Of a stretch of 29,951 bases of DNA, positions 15,053 through 23,272 are shown piece after piece. Each line of letters opens with the position of its first letter. The stretch's first letter is position 1. This stretch comes from an uncultured Actinoplanes sp. GTDB lineage: Bacteria; Actinomycetota; Actinomycetes; Mycobacteriales; Micromonosporaceae. A program made the position numbers and the translations under genes. Below the pieces are notes generated by a model that saw only the letters and a list, made by a program, of their open reading frames with translations, was not told the origin of the DNA and made no database searches. The stretch is taken from positions 1 through 29,951 of the forward strand of contig NZ_CAKUCL010000067.1 in assembly GCF_934643405.1 (NCBI RefSeq), written 5' to 3'.

Positions 15053-16322
15053 TCGCGGTTCGCGAATCCGGCCGTCGCCCAGCGGTCGGATTCGCGACCA
15101 CCGATGTCTCCGAATCATTTTCCGCGATTCCCGCGTGCGTACGGGAAATGTCGTCAATTGCCGTCAGAGGGTCCGCCAGCAGCGCCGCGAATCCGCGCTC
15201 GGCGGCCCCGATCAGCGTGGCGTCGTCGGCCAGCCCGGACAGCTGCAGCTTGGCGCGCTCGCGGCTGACCGGCATCGCGTGCTGGGCGATCCGTGCCGCC
15301 ACGTGCGGGGCGGCCGCCGCGTAGACGTCGCGGAGCATGCCCCCGAAGATCACCACTCCCGGGTTGAACAGGTTGATCAGGTTCGCCACGCCGATGCCGA
15401 GCCAGTCGCCGATCTCCGCCACCGCCGCGGCCGCCGCGCGGTCGCCGGCCGCCGCGTCCCGCAGAACCGCGCACACCGCCTCGCGGCCCATCGTGCCCGG
15501 CGCCCGCCCGGCCGCGGCCAGCAGCGCGTACTCTCCCGTCTCGGCCTCCAGGCAGCCGCGCGACCCGCACAGGCAGGACCGGCCGTCGACCGGGTTGACC
15601 AGCATGTGGCCCACCTCGCAGCCGTAGCCGCTCTCGCCGCCGAGCAACCGGCCGCCGACCAGGATGCCGCCGCCGACGCCCACGTCGCCGTGCAGGTAGA
15701 CCAGGTCGGGCGAGCCGACGCCGGCGCCGCGCTCGAACTCGGCCAGCGCGCCCAGGTGCGCCTCGTTGCCGACCGCGACCGGCAGGCCGGCCCCGAGCGC
15801 CCGCTCCAGCTCGGCCCCGAACGCCTGGTCCACCCAGCCCGTCTCCGGGCCGTAGCGGACCATGCCGTCACCCGGGCGGATCATCCCGCAGTACGAGGCG
15901 CCGACTCCCACGCACACCGCGCCGGCCGGCGCCCCGGCGAGCAGGCCACGGCCCATCTCGGCCAGCTTGGTGACCACCGTGTCGAGATCCACCCCGGCGC
16001 GCGGGCGGGGCGCGCAGCGGCGATCCAGGATCGGGCCGCCCAGCCCGACCCGCGCGGCGGTCAACCGGTCCACGGCGACGTCGAACGCCAGCACGTACAC
16101 CCGCTGCGACTCGGGCCGGACCATCAGCGAGGGACGGCCCGCGCCGGTGGTGCCGGCCGGATGGCCCTCCCGGACCAGCCCGGCGGCCACCAGCTCGGAG
16201 GTCAGCGCCAGGATCGTGCTGCGGTTGACACCCATCCGCGCGGCCAGCGCCGCACGCGACAGCGGCCCGCTGACGTGCACGTGGTGCAGCAGGGTACCGA
16301 GGCTGGATCGATGTCTGTTCAT
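15006..16322 (-). CDS. ROK-family transcriptional regulator / sugar kinase-like
   Basis: A 438-residue ROK protein. An N-terminal winged helix-turn-helix (AALAARMGVNRSTILALTSELVAAGLV, about residues 20-46) makes it a regulator. The ROK ATPase-fold part shows GDVGVGGGILVGG, GCEVGHMLVNP and the zinc-binding CLCGSRGCLEAE. Members usually sense a sugar or its phosphate and control sugar uptake or catabolic genes. No such genes are adjacent. The start at 16322 has AGGTGA just upstream and lies 13 nt after the nadE stop, so it is cotranscribed with nadE. The last 45 or so residues after LLADPLTAI are unlike the family. They run through the hairpin of the convergent rpf gene and overlap it by 47 nt. 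Confidence 0.88.
   Translation of the reverse strand: MNRHRSSLGTLLHHVHVSGPLSRAALAARMGVNRSTILALTSELVAAGLVREGHPAGTTGAGRPSLMVRPESQRVYVLAFDVAVDRLTAARVGLGGPILDRRCAPRPRAGVDLDTVVTKLAEMGRGLLAGAPAGAVCVGVGASYCGMIRPGDGMVRYGPETGWVDQAFGAELERALGAGLPVAVGNEAHLGALAEFERGAGVGSPDLVYLHGDVGVGGGILVGGRLLGGESGYGCEVGHMLVNPVDGRSCLCGSRGCLEAETGEYALLAAAGRAPGTMGREAVCAVLRDAAAGDRAAAAAVAEIGDWLGIGVANLINLFNPGVVIFGGMLRDVYAAAAPHVAARIAQHAMPVSRERAKLQLSGLADDATLIGAAERGFAALLADPLTAIDDISRTHAGIAENDSETSVVANPTAGRRPDSRTAIRAPGADPGRSGSGC
15061..15096 (+). terminator. rpf terminator hairpin
   Basis: CGCGAATCCG (15061-15070) and CGGATTCGCG (15087-15096) form a perfect 10-bp stem with a 16-nt loop, starting 9 nt after the rpf stop. GG/CC pairs extend it past mismatches. 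No U-tract is seen. On the other strand the same DNA encodes the tail of the ROK protein. Confidence 0.7.
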
Positions 16323-16335
16323 GTCACCTGCCAAC

Positions 16336-18381
16336 CTAGACCCAGGCCTTCGCCTCGTCCCAGCGCTCGAGGTCGCGCAGCCAGGCGTTCGCCGAACTGT
16401 CCGACGGCGCCCGCCAGTCGCCGCGCGGGGAGAGCGACCCGCCGTGCGAGACCTTCGGGCCGTTCGGCATGGCCGACCGCTTGAACTGGGCGAACGCGAA
16501 GTACCGCCGGCAGAACGCCGCCAGCCACTTGCGGATCTCGGGCAGCTCGTAGGAGACCCGCTTCGCCTCCGGGAAGTTCGGCGGCCACGCCCCGGCACCC
16601 GCGTCCCGCCACGCGTGCCAGGCCAGGAATCCGATCTTGGCGGGGCGCATGCCGTACCGGAGGATGTGGAAAAGCGTGAAATCGTGCAGCGCGTACGGGC
16701 CGATCAGCGACTCGGTCGACTGCAGGTGCGCGCCGGGGACCAGTTCGGGGCTGATCTCGGTGTCCAGGATCGCGGTCAGCGTCTCGCCCACCTCGACGTC
16801 GAACTGCCGGGTGCTGACCACCCAGCGGATCAGGTGCTGCATCAGGGTCTTCGGCACGCCGGCGTTGACGTTGTAGTGACTCATCTGGTCGCCCACGCCG
16901 TACGTGCTCCAGCCGAGCGCCAGCTCGGAGAGGTCGCCGGTGCCCAGGACGATGCCGCCGCGCTGGTTCGCGATCCGGAACAGGTAGTCCGTTCGCAGGC
17001 CGGCCTGGACGTTCTCGAAGGTGACGTCGTAGACCGGCTCACCCTTGCCGAACGGGTGGCCGATCTCGCGCAGCATCAGCTCGGCGGTCGGCCGGATGTC
17101 CAGCTCGGCCGCGGTGACGCCGAGCGCCTTCATCAGCCGGTGCGCGTTGCTCCGGGTGCCCTCGCTGGTGGCGAAGCCGGGCAGGGTGAACGCGAGGATG
17201 TCGCTGCGCGGCCGGCCGGCCCGGTCCATCGCCCGCGCGGCCACCACCAGCGCCTGGGTCGAGTCCAGACCGCCGGAGACCCCGATGACCACCTTCGGGT
17301 CGCCGATCGCGCCGAGCCGCTGCACCAGCCCCGCGACCTGGATGTTGTACGCCTCGTAGCAGTCCAGGTCGAGCCGCTGGACGTCGGCCGGCACGAACGG
17401 GAAACGCTCCACGCGGCGGCGCAGCCCCAGGTCGGTCTCCGGCGGGTCCAGCCGGAAGGCCACCTCACGGAAGTCTCCCGTACGGTCCTGGTGGGTCCGC
17501 CGGTTGTCGTCGAAGGTGCCCATCCGCAGGCGTTCCTGGCGCAGCAGATCGAGGTCGACGTCGGCGACCGCCTCGCGGTCGCCGTCCGGGAAACGGTCCG
17601 TCTCGGCGAGCAGGTTGCCGTTCTCGTAGATCATCGTCTGCCCGTCCCAGGACAGATCGGTGGTGGATTCGCCCAGCCCCGCCGCCGCGTACACATAGGC
17701 CGCCAGGCAGCGGGAGGAGGCCGACTTGCACAGCAGCCGCCGGTCCTCGGCCCGGCCCACGGTGATCGGGCTGCCGGACAGGTTCGCCAGCACGGTCGCG
17801 CCGGCCAGCGCCGCCTCCGCGCTCGGCGGGATCGGCACCCACATGTCCTCGCAGATCTCCACGTGCAGCACGAGGCCCGGCACGTCGGTCGCCCGGAAGA
17901 GCAGGTCCACCCCGAACGGTACGGCGTCGCCCGCGACGGAGATGGTGCCGCCTCGCTCGTCGTCGCCCGCCGCGAGCTGTCGCGCCTCGTAGAACTCCCG
18001 GTAGGTCGGCAGGTAGGACTTCGGGGCGACGCCGAGGATCTCGCCCCGGTGCACCACGACCGCGCAGTTGTAGACGCGGTTGCGGTGCCGCAGCGGCGCC
18101 CCGATCACCAGCACGGTGAGCAGCTCCCGTGACCCGGCCACGACTGTCTGCAACGCCGTCTCCACGTCGTCGAGGACGGGATCCTGCAGCAGCAGGTCCT
18201 CGATCGAGTACCCGGTGAGGCCCAGCTCCGGGAAGACGGCCACGGCGACGCCGTCCGCGGACAGGCGGCGGCCCTGCCGCAGGATGGCCTCGGCGTTGGC
18301 CGGCGGGTCGGCGATGGCGGTGTGCCCGGTGCACGCGGCGACGCGCGCGAACCCGTGCTGATAGATCGAGCGGAAGTTCAC
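16336..18381 (-). CDS. nadE: Glutamine-dependent NAD(+) synthetase
   Basis: A 681-residue two-domain enzyme making NAD from deamido-NAD, ATP and glutamine in the cytosol. The N-terminal nitrilase-type glutaminase domain has its triad: Glu52 (VFPELGLTGYS), Lys121 (PKSYLPTYREFYE) and Cys177 (HVEICEDMW). The C-terminal synthetase has the PP-loop VSGGLDST and the very conserved LGTGDLSELALGWSTYGVGD. The sequence follows the Mycobacterium tuberculosis enzyme closely throughout, and the length is nearly equal. GTG 18381 matches the family N-terminus (NFRSIYQHGFARVAAC), with GGGGG just upstream. It is divergent from the kinase-NTPase gene (91 bp between starts), and a ROK regulator follows in the same transcript. 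Confidence 0.97.
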   Translation of the reverse strand: MNFRSIYQHGFARVAACTGHTAIADPPANAEAILRQGRRLSADGVAVAVFPELGLTGYSIEDLLLQDPVLDDVETALQTVVAGSRELLTVLVIGAPLRHRNRVYNCAVVVHRGEILGVAPKSYLPTYREFYEARQLAAGDDERGGTISVAGDAVPFGVDLLFRATDVPGLVLHVEICEDMWVPIPPSAEAALAGATVLANLSGSPITVGRAEDRRLLCKSASSRCLAAYVYAAAGLGESTTDLSWDGQTMIYENGNLLAETDRFPDGDREAVADVDLDLLRQERLRMGTFDDNRRTHQDRTGDFREVAFRLDPPETDLGLRRRVERFPFVPADVQRLDLDCYEAYNIQVAGLVQRLGAIGDPKVVIGVSGGLDSTQALVVAARAMDRAGRPRSDILAFTLPGFATSEGTRSNAHRLMKALGVTAAELDIRPTAELMLREIGHPFGKGEPVYDVTFENVQAGLRTDYLFRIANQRGGIVLGTGDLSELALGWSTYGVGDQMSHYNVNAGVPKTLMQHLIRWVVSTRQFDVEVGETLTAILDTEISPELVPGAHLQSTESLIGPYALHDFTLFHILRYGMRPAKIGFLAWHAWRDAGAGAWPPNFPEAKRVSYELPEIRKWLAAFCRRYFAFAQFKRSAMPNGPKVSHGGSLSPRGDWRAPSDSSANAWLRDLERWDEAKAWV

Positions 18382-18438
18382 GCCCCCATCATGCCCATGG
18401 TCATCCGCGGTGTGCGACGTTCCCTTGCCGGCCGGCCC

Positions 18439-18444
18439 TATGGT
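18439..18444 (+). promoter_or_regulatory. Candidate -10 TATGGT for the kinase-NTPase gene
   Basis: TATGGT lies 28 nt before GTG 18473. A GGGAG ribosome-binding site sits between them, so this gene would have a short 5' leader. No clear -35 element is seen. Confidence 0.4.
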
Positions 18445-18472
18445 GAGCCCACACCTCGACGACGGGAGCGCC

Positions 18473-21439
18473 GTGGCGACCAGGCAGATGCTCATCGCCG
18501 GCCGATATCGCCTGCGTGAGCCGGTCGGCAGCGGCGGCATGGGCCGGGTCTGGCTGGCCCGCGACGAGATGCTGGACCGCGACGTCGCGGTCAAGGAGTT
18601 CGTCCCGCCGGACTGGATGAGCGACCAGGAGAGGGCTCGGCTGAGGGACCGGACGCTGCGCGAAGCCCGAAGCGCGGGGCGGCTGAATCATCCGCACGTC
18701 GTGAAGATCTACGACGTCGTCCACACCGACGACCTGCCGTGGATCGTGATGGAGTACGTGCCGTCCCGGTCGCTGCACCAGGTGATCAACGAGGAGGGTC
18801 CGTATCCCCCGGTCGACGCCGCGAAGATCGGGCTGGCCCTGCTCGACGCGCTGACCGCCGCGCATCGCGCCGGGGTGCTGCACCGCGACATCAAGCCGCA
18901 CAACGTTCTGATCGGCGACGACGGCCGGGTGATGCTGACCGACTTCGGCCTGGCCACCTTCGTCGACGACGGCTCGGTGACCGGGCCCGGCATGATCGTC
19001 GGCTCCCCGCAATACGTCTCGCCCGAGCGGGCCCGGGACGGCTCGTCGACCGTGGAGTCCGATCTCTGGTCCCTCGGTGCGACGCTGTACGCGGCCGTCG
19101 AGGGGCGCTCCCCGTACGCGCGGGAGTCTGCGATGGCCACGCTGATGGCGCTGGCCACCGAGCCGCCGGACCCACCCGAGCGGGCCGGGCCGCTCGGCCC
19201 AGTGCTGATCGGTCTGCTCGACCGCGAACCGGCCAACCGCCTGACGGGCGCCGAGGTGGAACGCCGGCTGCGGCTCATCGTCGGCCCGTCATCGGTTCCG
19301 GCCCCGGCCCGGCGGCCGTCGGCGCGCCCGTCACCGCCGATCTCCGCCGCGCCGGCCGACCCCGCTTCGCCGCCGGATTCCGCGTTGCCGACGGATCTGC
19401 CCTCGCCGTCGACCGGCGCCGGCGACGGGCCGCCCGAGCCGCCGGCGATCCCGCCCGGACCGGCTTCGGGCGGCGAGGCCCGCAGGCCGGAACGGCCCTC
19501 GGTCGTGATCAAGGGTTTCGAGGACACCCCGGCCGCCGAGGACTCGCTGGGCCGGCGGTCGGTGGTCGACGTCCTGGCCGACCTGTTCCTGGTGTCCGGC
19601 GACGGACCGGTGCAGGAGAAGCCTGGCCCGCAGGTGGTCGTGGTGGACGGGCCGTGGGGTTCGGGCAAGACGACGGTCATGCACCTGCTCCGGAAGCGAC
19701 TGGAGGACGCCGCGGCCGGATGGGTGGAGCCCGGCCGCAAGCGTCACCACCTGACTACGCTGGGCGCCAGCCGCCTCCTGGCGAAGCTGCATCGGGCGGA
19801 CGACCAGGACTCCGACCGCGCGTCGACGCCGGCCGGCCCGCCCGGCCCGCCCGTCGCGGCGCTCTTCGAGCCGTGGGCGCATCAGACCAGTGAGCAGCTG
19901 TGGGCCGGGTTGGCCCGCACCATCACCGAGGCCGCGGTGCCCACCTTCTGCGCCGGCGCCGACGCGCGAGGCCGGTTCTGGTTCGACCGCAACGCCCGGC
20001 GCCTCGACGTCGCCCATCTGCGACGCCAGCTCGCCCGCAACGTCACGTCGCCGTTCCTGCGCCTGGCCGTGTTCGCCTTGTCCGTCCCCGTCGTGGTACA
20101 GCTCATGCGCCAGGAGAAACCGGCGGAATTGTGGGGAATCGCCGCCACCCAGTGGGCGTGGATCATCCCGGCGGTGCTCCTGTTGATCGGGCTCGGTCAC
20201 ACCGCCGGCCGCCTGCTGTTCGGCCGGGCCGTGTCGTTCCTGCCCGCCGAGCTTTTCACCGGGCCCGTGCTGAGCAGGGCCATGGCCTCGCCGTCCCGCG
20301 ACGCGCCCCTGCGCGACCCGCTCAACAACGCCCAGTCCAGATATCTGTATCTGGTGCAGCGAGACGTCAAGACCATCCTGGAGGAGCTGGCGAAACGACG
20401 GCGGAGCCTGGTCATCTTCGTCGACGATCTCGACCGCTGCGACTCGCGCTCCGCGGTCGAGGTCATGCAGGCGCTCAACCTGTTCCTGACGGGCGCGTTG
20501 CAGGGGTGCCGCCTGGTCATCGGCCTGGACCAGGTCATCGCCGCGGCCCAGCTGGACGAGATATACCAGCACATCGACAAGAGCGCCTTCACAAGGTTCG
20601 GCGACGATCCGAGCCCGGGGTGGACGTTCCTGCGCAAGCTGACGCATCTACCGATCATCATGCCGATCGTCGGTGACACGTCCGTGGACCTCTACCTGAG
20701 CGGTCTCCTGGGATTCCCGTACGGCGACGTGGTCGGCACGGGATCCGCCACGGTGCTCCTGGCAGGGCAGGACCGCACCCGGGTGGTCGAGCGATCGGAC
20801 GAGGTCGTCCTGCCGGAGATGCGGGCTGAGGTGGAACGCGCGCTCGAGGCGCGCACGTCGCACCGGCGCATCGGCCGCGGGCGATGGGCGGGAACCCTGG
20901 CAACCATGACGCGGCCGCTGCGTCGCTCCTTCCTGCCCGAGACGGGCCCGAGGTTGCCGGTGCCGCCCGCCCCGCCGATCGAGGACGTCGACATCGTGGC
21001 GCTGGAACGCCACCAGGACGTCCGCAACGCCATCCGGAAGACCATCGCCGGGCACGACGACCCCTCCGGCCGGGAGACCAAGAGGCTGCTGAACATCTGG
21101 CAGTTCTACCTGCGGCTCCTGCTGCGCACGACGCCGGTGGTGACGCTGGCCGACGGCATCGACATGGCCGTCCACCTGGTGACCGTCGCCGACATCCTCA
21201 ACCGTTGGCCGGCCACCGCGCGTCAGCTGACCACGGTGGTCGACGGCAGACTCGGGCTGGCGCTGTTGTGCGAGAGCGCGGACGAGCACCTGCCTTGGGA
21301 ACGCGCGCTGATCGCCACCCGGCTGGACGCCATCCCGTACGAGAAAGCCGTCCGGAAGATGCGCTCGGTGCTGCTGGCCGCGGACCGCAAGGCCGTCGCG
21401 GCCGTGGCCACGGAGCTCTTCCTGCGCGACGGCGCCTAG
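18473..21439 (+). CDS. Ser/Thr protein kinase fused to a KAP-family P-loop NTPase
   Basis: A 988-residue fusion. Residues about 10-270 are a complete Hanks kinase: GSGGMG (19-24), Lys41 (VAVKEF), HRD at 137-139, DFG at 157-159 and YVSPERA. A Pro/Ser/Ala-rich linker (about 275-345) follows. Residues about 347-850 are a KAP NTPase: Walker A GPWGSGKTT (393-401) and Walker B IFVDDLDRC (648-656). Two hydrophobic helices lie between them (about 528-546 and 562-585), the inserted membrane pair typical of KAP proteins, so the NTPase should be held at the inner membrane face. The helical C-terminus is unassigned. KAP proteins include the phage-exclusion protein PifA, and kinases also occur in phage defence, so a sensor-effector role is possible but is inference. 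GTG 18473 puts kinase strand 1 right at the start and has GGGAG upstream. Confidence 0.9.
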   Translation: MATRQMLIAGRYRLREPVGSGGMGRVWLARDEMLDRDVAVKEFVPPDWMSDQERARLRDRTLREARSAGRLNHPHVVKIYDVVHTDDLPWIVMEYVPSRSLHQVINEEGPYPPVDAAKIGLALLDALTAAHRAGVLHRDIKPHNVLIGDDGRVMLTDFGLATFVDDGSVTGPGMIVGSPQYVSPERARDGSSTVESDLWSLGATLYAAVEGRSPYARESAMATLMALATEPPDPPERAGPLGPVLIGLLDREPANRLTGAEVERRLRLIVGPSSVPAPARRPSARPSPPISAAPADPASPPDSALPTDLPSPSTGAGDGPPEPPAIPPGPASGGEARRPERPSVVIKGFEDTPAAEDSLGRRSVVDVLADLFLVSGDGPVQEKPGPQVVVVDGPWGSGKTTVMHLLRKRLEDAAAGWVEPGRKRHHLTTLGASRLLAKLHRADDQDSDRASTPAGPPGPPVAALFEPWAHQTSEQLWAGLARTITEAAVPTFCAGADARGRFWFDRNARRLDVAHLRRQLARNVTSPFLRLAVFALSVPVVVQLMRQEKPAELWGIAATQWAWIIPAVLLLIGLGHTAGRLLFGRAVSFLPAELFTGPVLSRAMASPSRDAPLRDPLNNAQSRYLYLVQRDVKTILEELAKRRRSLVIFVDDLDRCDSRSAVEVMQALNLFLTGALQGCRLVIGLDQVIAAAQLDEIYQHIDKSAFTRFGDDPSPGWTFLRKLTHLPIIMPIVGDTSVDLYLSGLLGFPYGDVVGTGSATVLLAGQDRTRVVERSDEVVLPEMRAEVERALEARTSHRRIGRGRWAGTLATMTRPLRRSFLPETGPRLPVPPAPPIEDVDIVALERHQDVRNAIRKTIAGHDDPSGRETKRLLNIWQFYLRLLLRTTPVVTLADGIDMAVHLVTVADILNRWPATARQLTTVVDGRLGLALLCESADEHLPWERALIATRLDAIPYEKAVRKMRSVLLAADRKAVAAVATELFLRDGA

Positions 21440-21861
21440 GGTTGCGCCGCCCGGTGCGGGTGGGTGACCACCAGGACCGGGCGCTCCGAGCGGCGGATCA
21501 GCGTCAGCGGGACGCTGCCGAGCAGCTTCTGCGCCACCGCGGGCTTGGAGCTGGAGCCCGCCACGATCAGGTCGGCCCGGTCGGTGTCGGCGAACTCGAG
21601 GATGCGCTCGACCGGGCGGCCGGGCAGCACCGTGGCGGTCGCGTCGATGCCCGCCTCGGTCAGGCGCCGCACGGCGGCGGAGGCGGCCTGCTCGGCCCGT
21701 TCGGCGTAGATGGCCCGCGGCACCGAGGCCAGCCGTTCCAGCTCCACCTCGTCGACGGCGACGACGGAGGCCGACGCGCCGGTCTGCCGGGCCAGGTCGA
21801 TGACGGCGTCGACCACCCACGGCTCGTCGGCTTCCGGATTGACCGCGACCACGATACGCAT
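21436..21861 (-). CDS. Universal stress protein (UspA family), single domain
   Basis: A 141-residue single Usp domain. It opens with strand MRIVVAVNPEADEP and has VVAVDEVELERLA. It ends with DLIVAGSSSKPAVAQKLLGSVPLTLIRRSERPVLVV. The ATP-binding pattern G-2x-G-9x-G(S/T) is only partly kept: GSSSK lacks the second Gly, while the LGSVP part is present, so nucleotide binding is uncertain. The start at 21861 places the first strand at the N-terminus. CACCAT, a weak -10, ends 6 nt before it. Its TAG overlaps the TAG of the convergent kinase-NTPase gene in one CTAG. It is divergent from the APC permease over a 54-bp gap holding a palindrome. Confidence 0.88.
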   Translation of the reverse strand: MRIVVAVNPEADEPWVVDAVIDLARQTGASASVVAVDEVELERLASVPRAIYAERAEQAASAAVRRLTEAGIDATATVLPGRPVERILEFADTDRADLIVAGSSSKPAVAQKLLGSVPLTLIRRSERPVLVVTHPHRAAQP

Positions 21862-21875
21862 GCTGTCATGGTGCC

Positions 21876-21890
21876 TGTACGTGCCGTACA
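21876..21890. promoter_or_regulatory. Palindrome TGTACG-N3-CGTACA between usp and permease genes
   Basis: A perfect 6-bp inverted repeat with a 3-bp spacer lies 15 bp upstream of usp and 26 bp upstream of the permease start. It overlaps the -35 area of the permease promoter, a position suited to one regulator acting on both genes. The regulator is unknown. Confidence 0.5.
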
Positions 21891-21903
21891 TGTCGACTTC
21901 ACT

Positions 21904-21909
21904 TAGGGT
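21904..21909 (+). promoter_or_regulatory. Leaderless -10 element TAGGGT
   Basis: TAGGGT ends exactly 6 nt before ATG 21916. No ribosome-binding site is present. Confidence 0.55.
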
Positions 21910-21915
21910 GAAGCC

Positions 21916-23262
21916 ATGGCGGACGTGGCGACGCGCGAGGAACCCACGCTCAAACGGGTGATGGGACCGGGACTGCTGCTGCTGTTCGTGGTCGGCGACA
22001 TTCTCGGTACGGGCGTGTACGCGCTCACCGGCCGGGTCGCGAACGAGGTCGGCGGCGCGGTGTGGCTGCCGTTCCTGTGCGCGTTCCTGGTGGCGCTGCT
22101 GACCGCGTTCAGCTACCTGGAACTGGTCACGAAGTATCCGCGGGCGGCCGGCGCGGCGCTCTACACGCACAAGGCGTTCGGCATCCACTTCCTGACGTTC
22201 CTGGTCACGTTCGCGGTGATGTGCTCCGGGCTGACCTCGGCGTCGAGCGCGTCGAAGGCGTTCGCGGAGAACTTCGGCGAGGCGTTCGACCTGTCGCTGG
22301 GCGAGGGTCTCGGGGTGACCGCGGTCGCGCTCGGATTCATGACGCTGATCGCCCTGATCAACTTCCGCGGCGTCGGCGAGAGCGTGAAGCTCAACGTGCT
22401 GCTCACCGTCGTCGAGCTGACCGGCCTGCTGATCGTCATCGTGATCGGGGCGTGGGCGATCGGCGGCGGCAAGGGCGACCTGTCCCGCCTCACCCAGTTC
22501 AACGTGGCCGAGGGCGAGAGCCCCTTCTTCGCGGTGACGGCGGCGACGGCGCTGGCGTTCTTCGCGATGGTCGGCTTCGAGGACTCGGTCAACATGGCCG
22601 AGGAGACCAAGGACCCGGTACGGATCTTCCCGCGCATGATGCTGCTCGGCCTGTGCGTGACCGGGCTCATCTACGTGCTGGTGTCCATCTCGTCGGTGGC
22701 GCTGGTGTCGCCGGAGGATCTGGGCGAGGGTGACGCGCCCCTGCTCAAGGTGGTGTCGGCGGGCGCCGCCGCGTTCCCCCTGTGGATCTTCGCGTTCATC
22801 ACCATGTTCGCGGTCGCGAACTCGGCGTTGATCAACATGCTGATGGCCAGCCGCCTGCTGTACGGGATGGCGAACGAGCGGGTGCTTCCCCGGGTGCTGG
22901 GCCGCCTCCACCCCGGACGGCGCACGCCCTGGGTGGGGATCGTCTTCACCACGGTCGTCGCGTTCGGACTGATCTGGTTCGCCGACCTGACCGCCCTGGG
23001 CGGCACCACGTCGTTGCTGCTGCTGTGCGTCTTCACGGTGGTGAACGTCGCCGTGCTGGTGCTGCGCCGCGACCGGGTGGAGCACCGGCACTTCCACGCC
23101 CCGACGGCGATCCCGGTGGCGGGCGCGATCACCTGCGCCTTTCTGGCCAGCCCGCTGTCCGGCCGGGCCGCCGACGACTACCGGGTGGCCGGCGTCCTGC
23201 TGGCGATCGGCGTCGTCCTGTGGGCGGTCACCTACGTCACCAGGCGGGCCACGACGGCGTAG
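21916..23262 (+). CDS. APC-superfamily amino acid permease
   Basis: A 448-residue inner-membrane transporter with about 12 helices. The first helix holds the APC signature VVGDILGTGVYALTGRVANEVGG, an unwound GxG substrate site. AFSYLELVTKYPRAAGAALYT matches the conserved second block, and GFEDSVNMAEETKDPVRIFPR is the consensus region around helices 6-7. It would take up an amino acid or related amine by proton-coupled symport or exchange. The substrate is unknown. Translation probably begins at the 5' end of the mRNA. It ends 10 bp before the convergent PLP-enzyme gene. Confidence 0.92.
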   Translation: MADVATREEPTLKRVMGPGLLLLFVVGDILGTGVYALTGRVANEVGGAVWLPFLCAFLVALLTAFSYLELVTKYPRAAGAALYTHKAFGIHFLTFLVTFAVMCSGLTSASSASKAFAENFGEAFDLSLGEGLGVTAVALGFMTLIALINFRGVGESVKLNVLLTVVELTGLLIVIVIGAWAIGGGKGDLSRLTQFNVAEGESPFFAVTAATALAFFAMVGFEDSVNMAEETKDPVRIFPRMMLLGLCVTGLIYVLVSISSVALVSPEDLGEGDAPLLKVVSAGAAAFPLWIFAFITMFAVANSALINMLMASRLLYGMANERVLPRVLGRLHPGRRTPWVGIVFTTVVAFGLIWFADLTALGGTTSLLLLCVFTVVNVAVLVLRRDRVEHRHFHAPTAIPVAGAITCAFLASPLSGRAADDYRVAGVLLAIGVVLWAVTYVTRRATTA

Positions 23263-23272
23263 CGGCCGGCGA

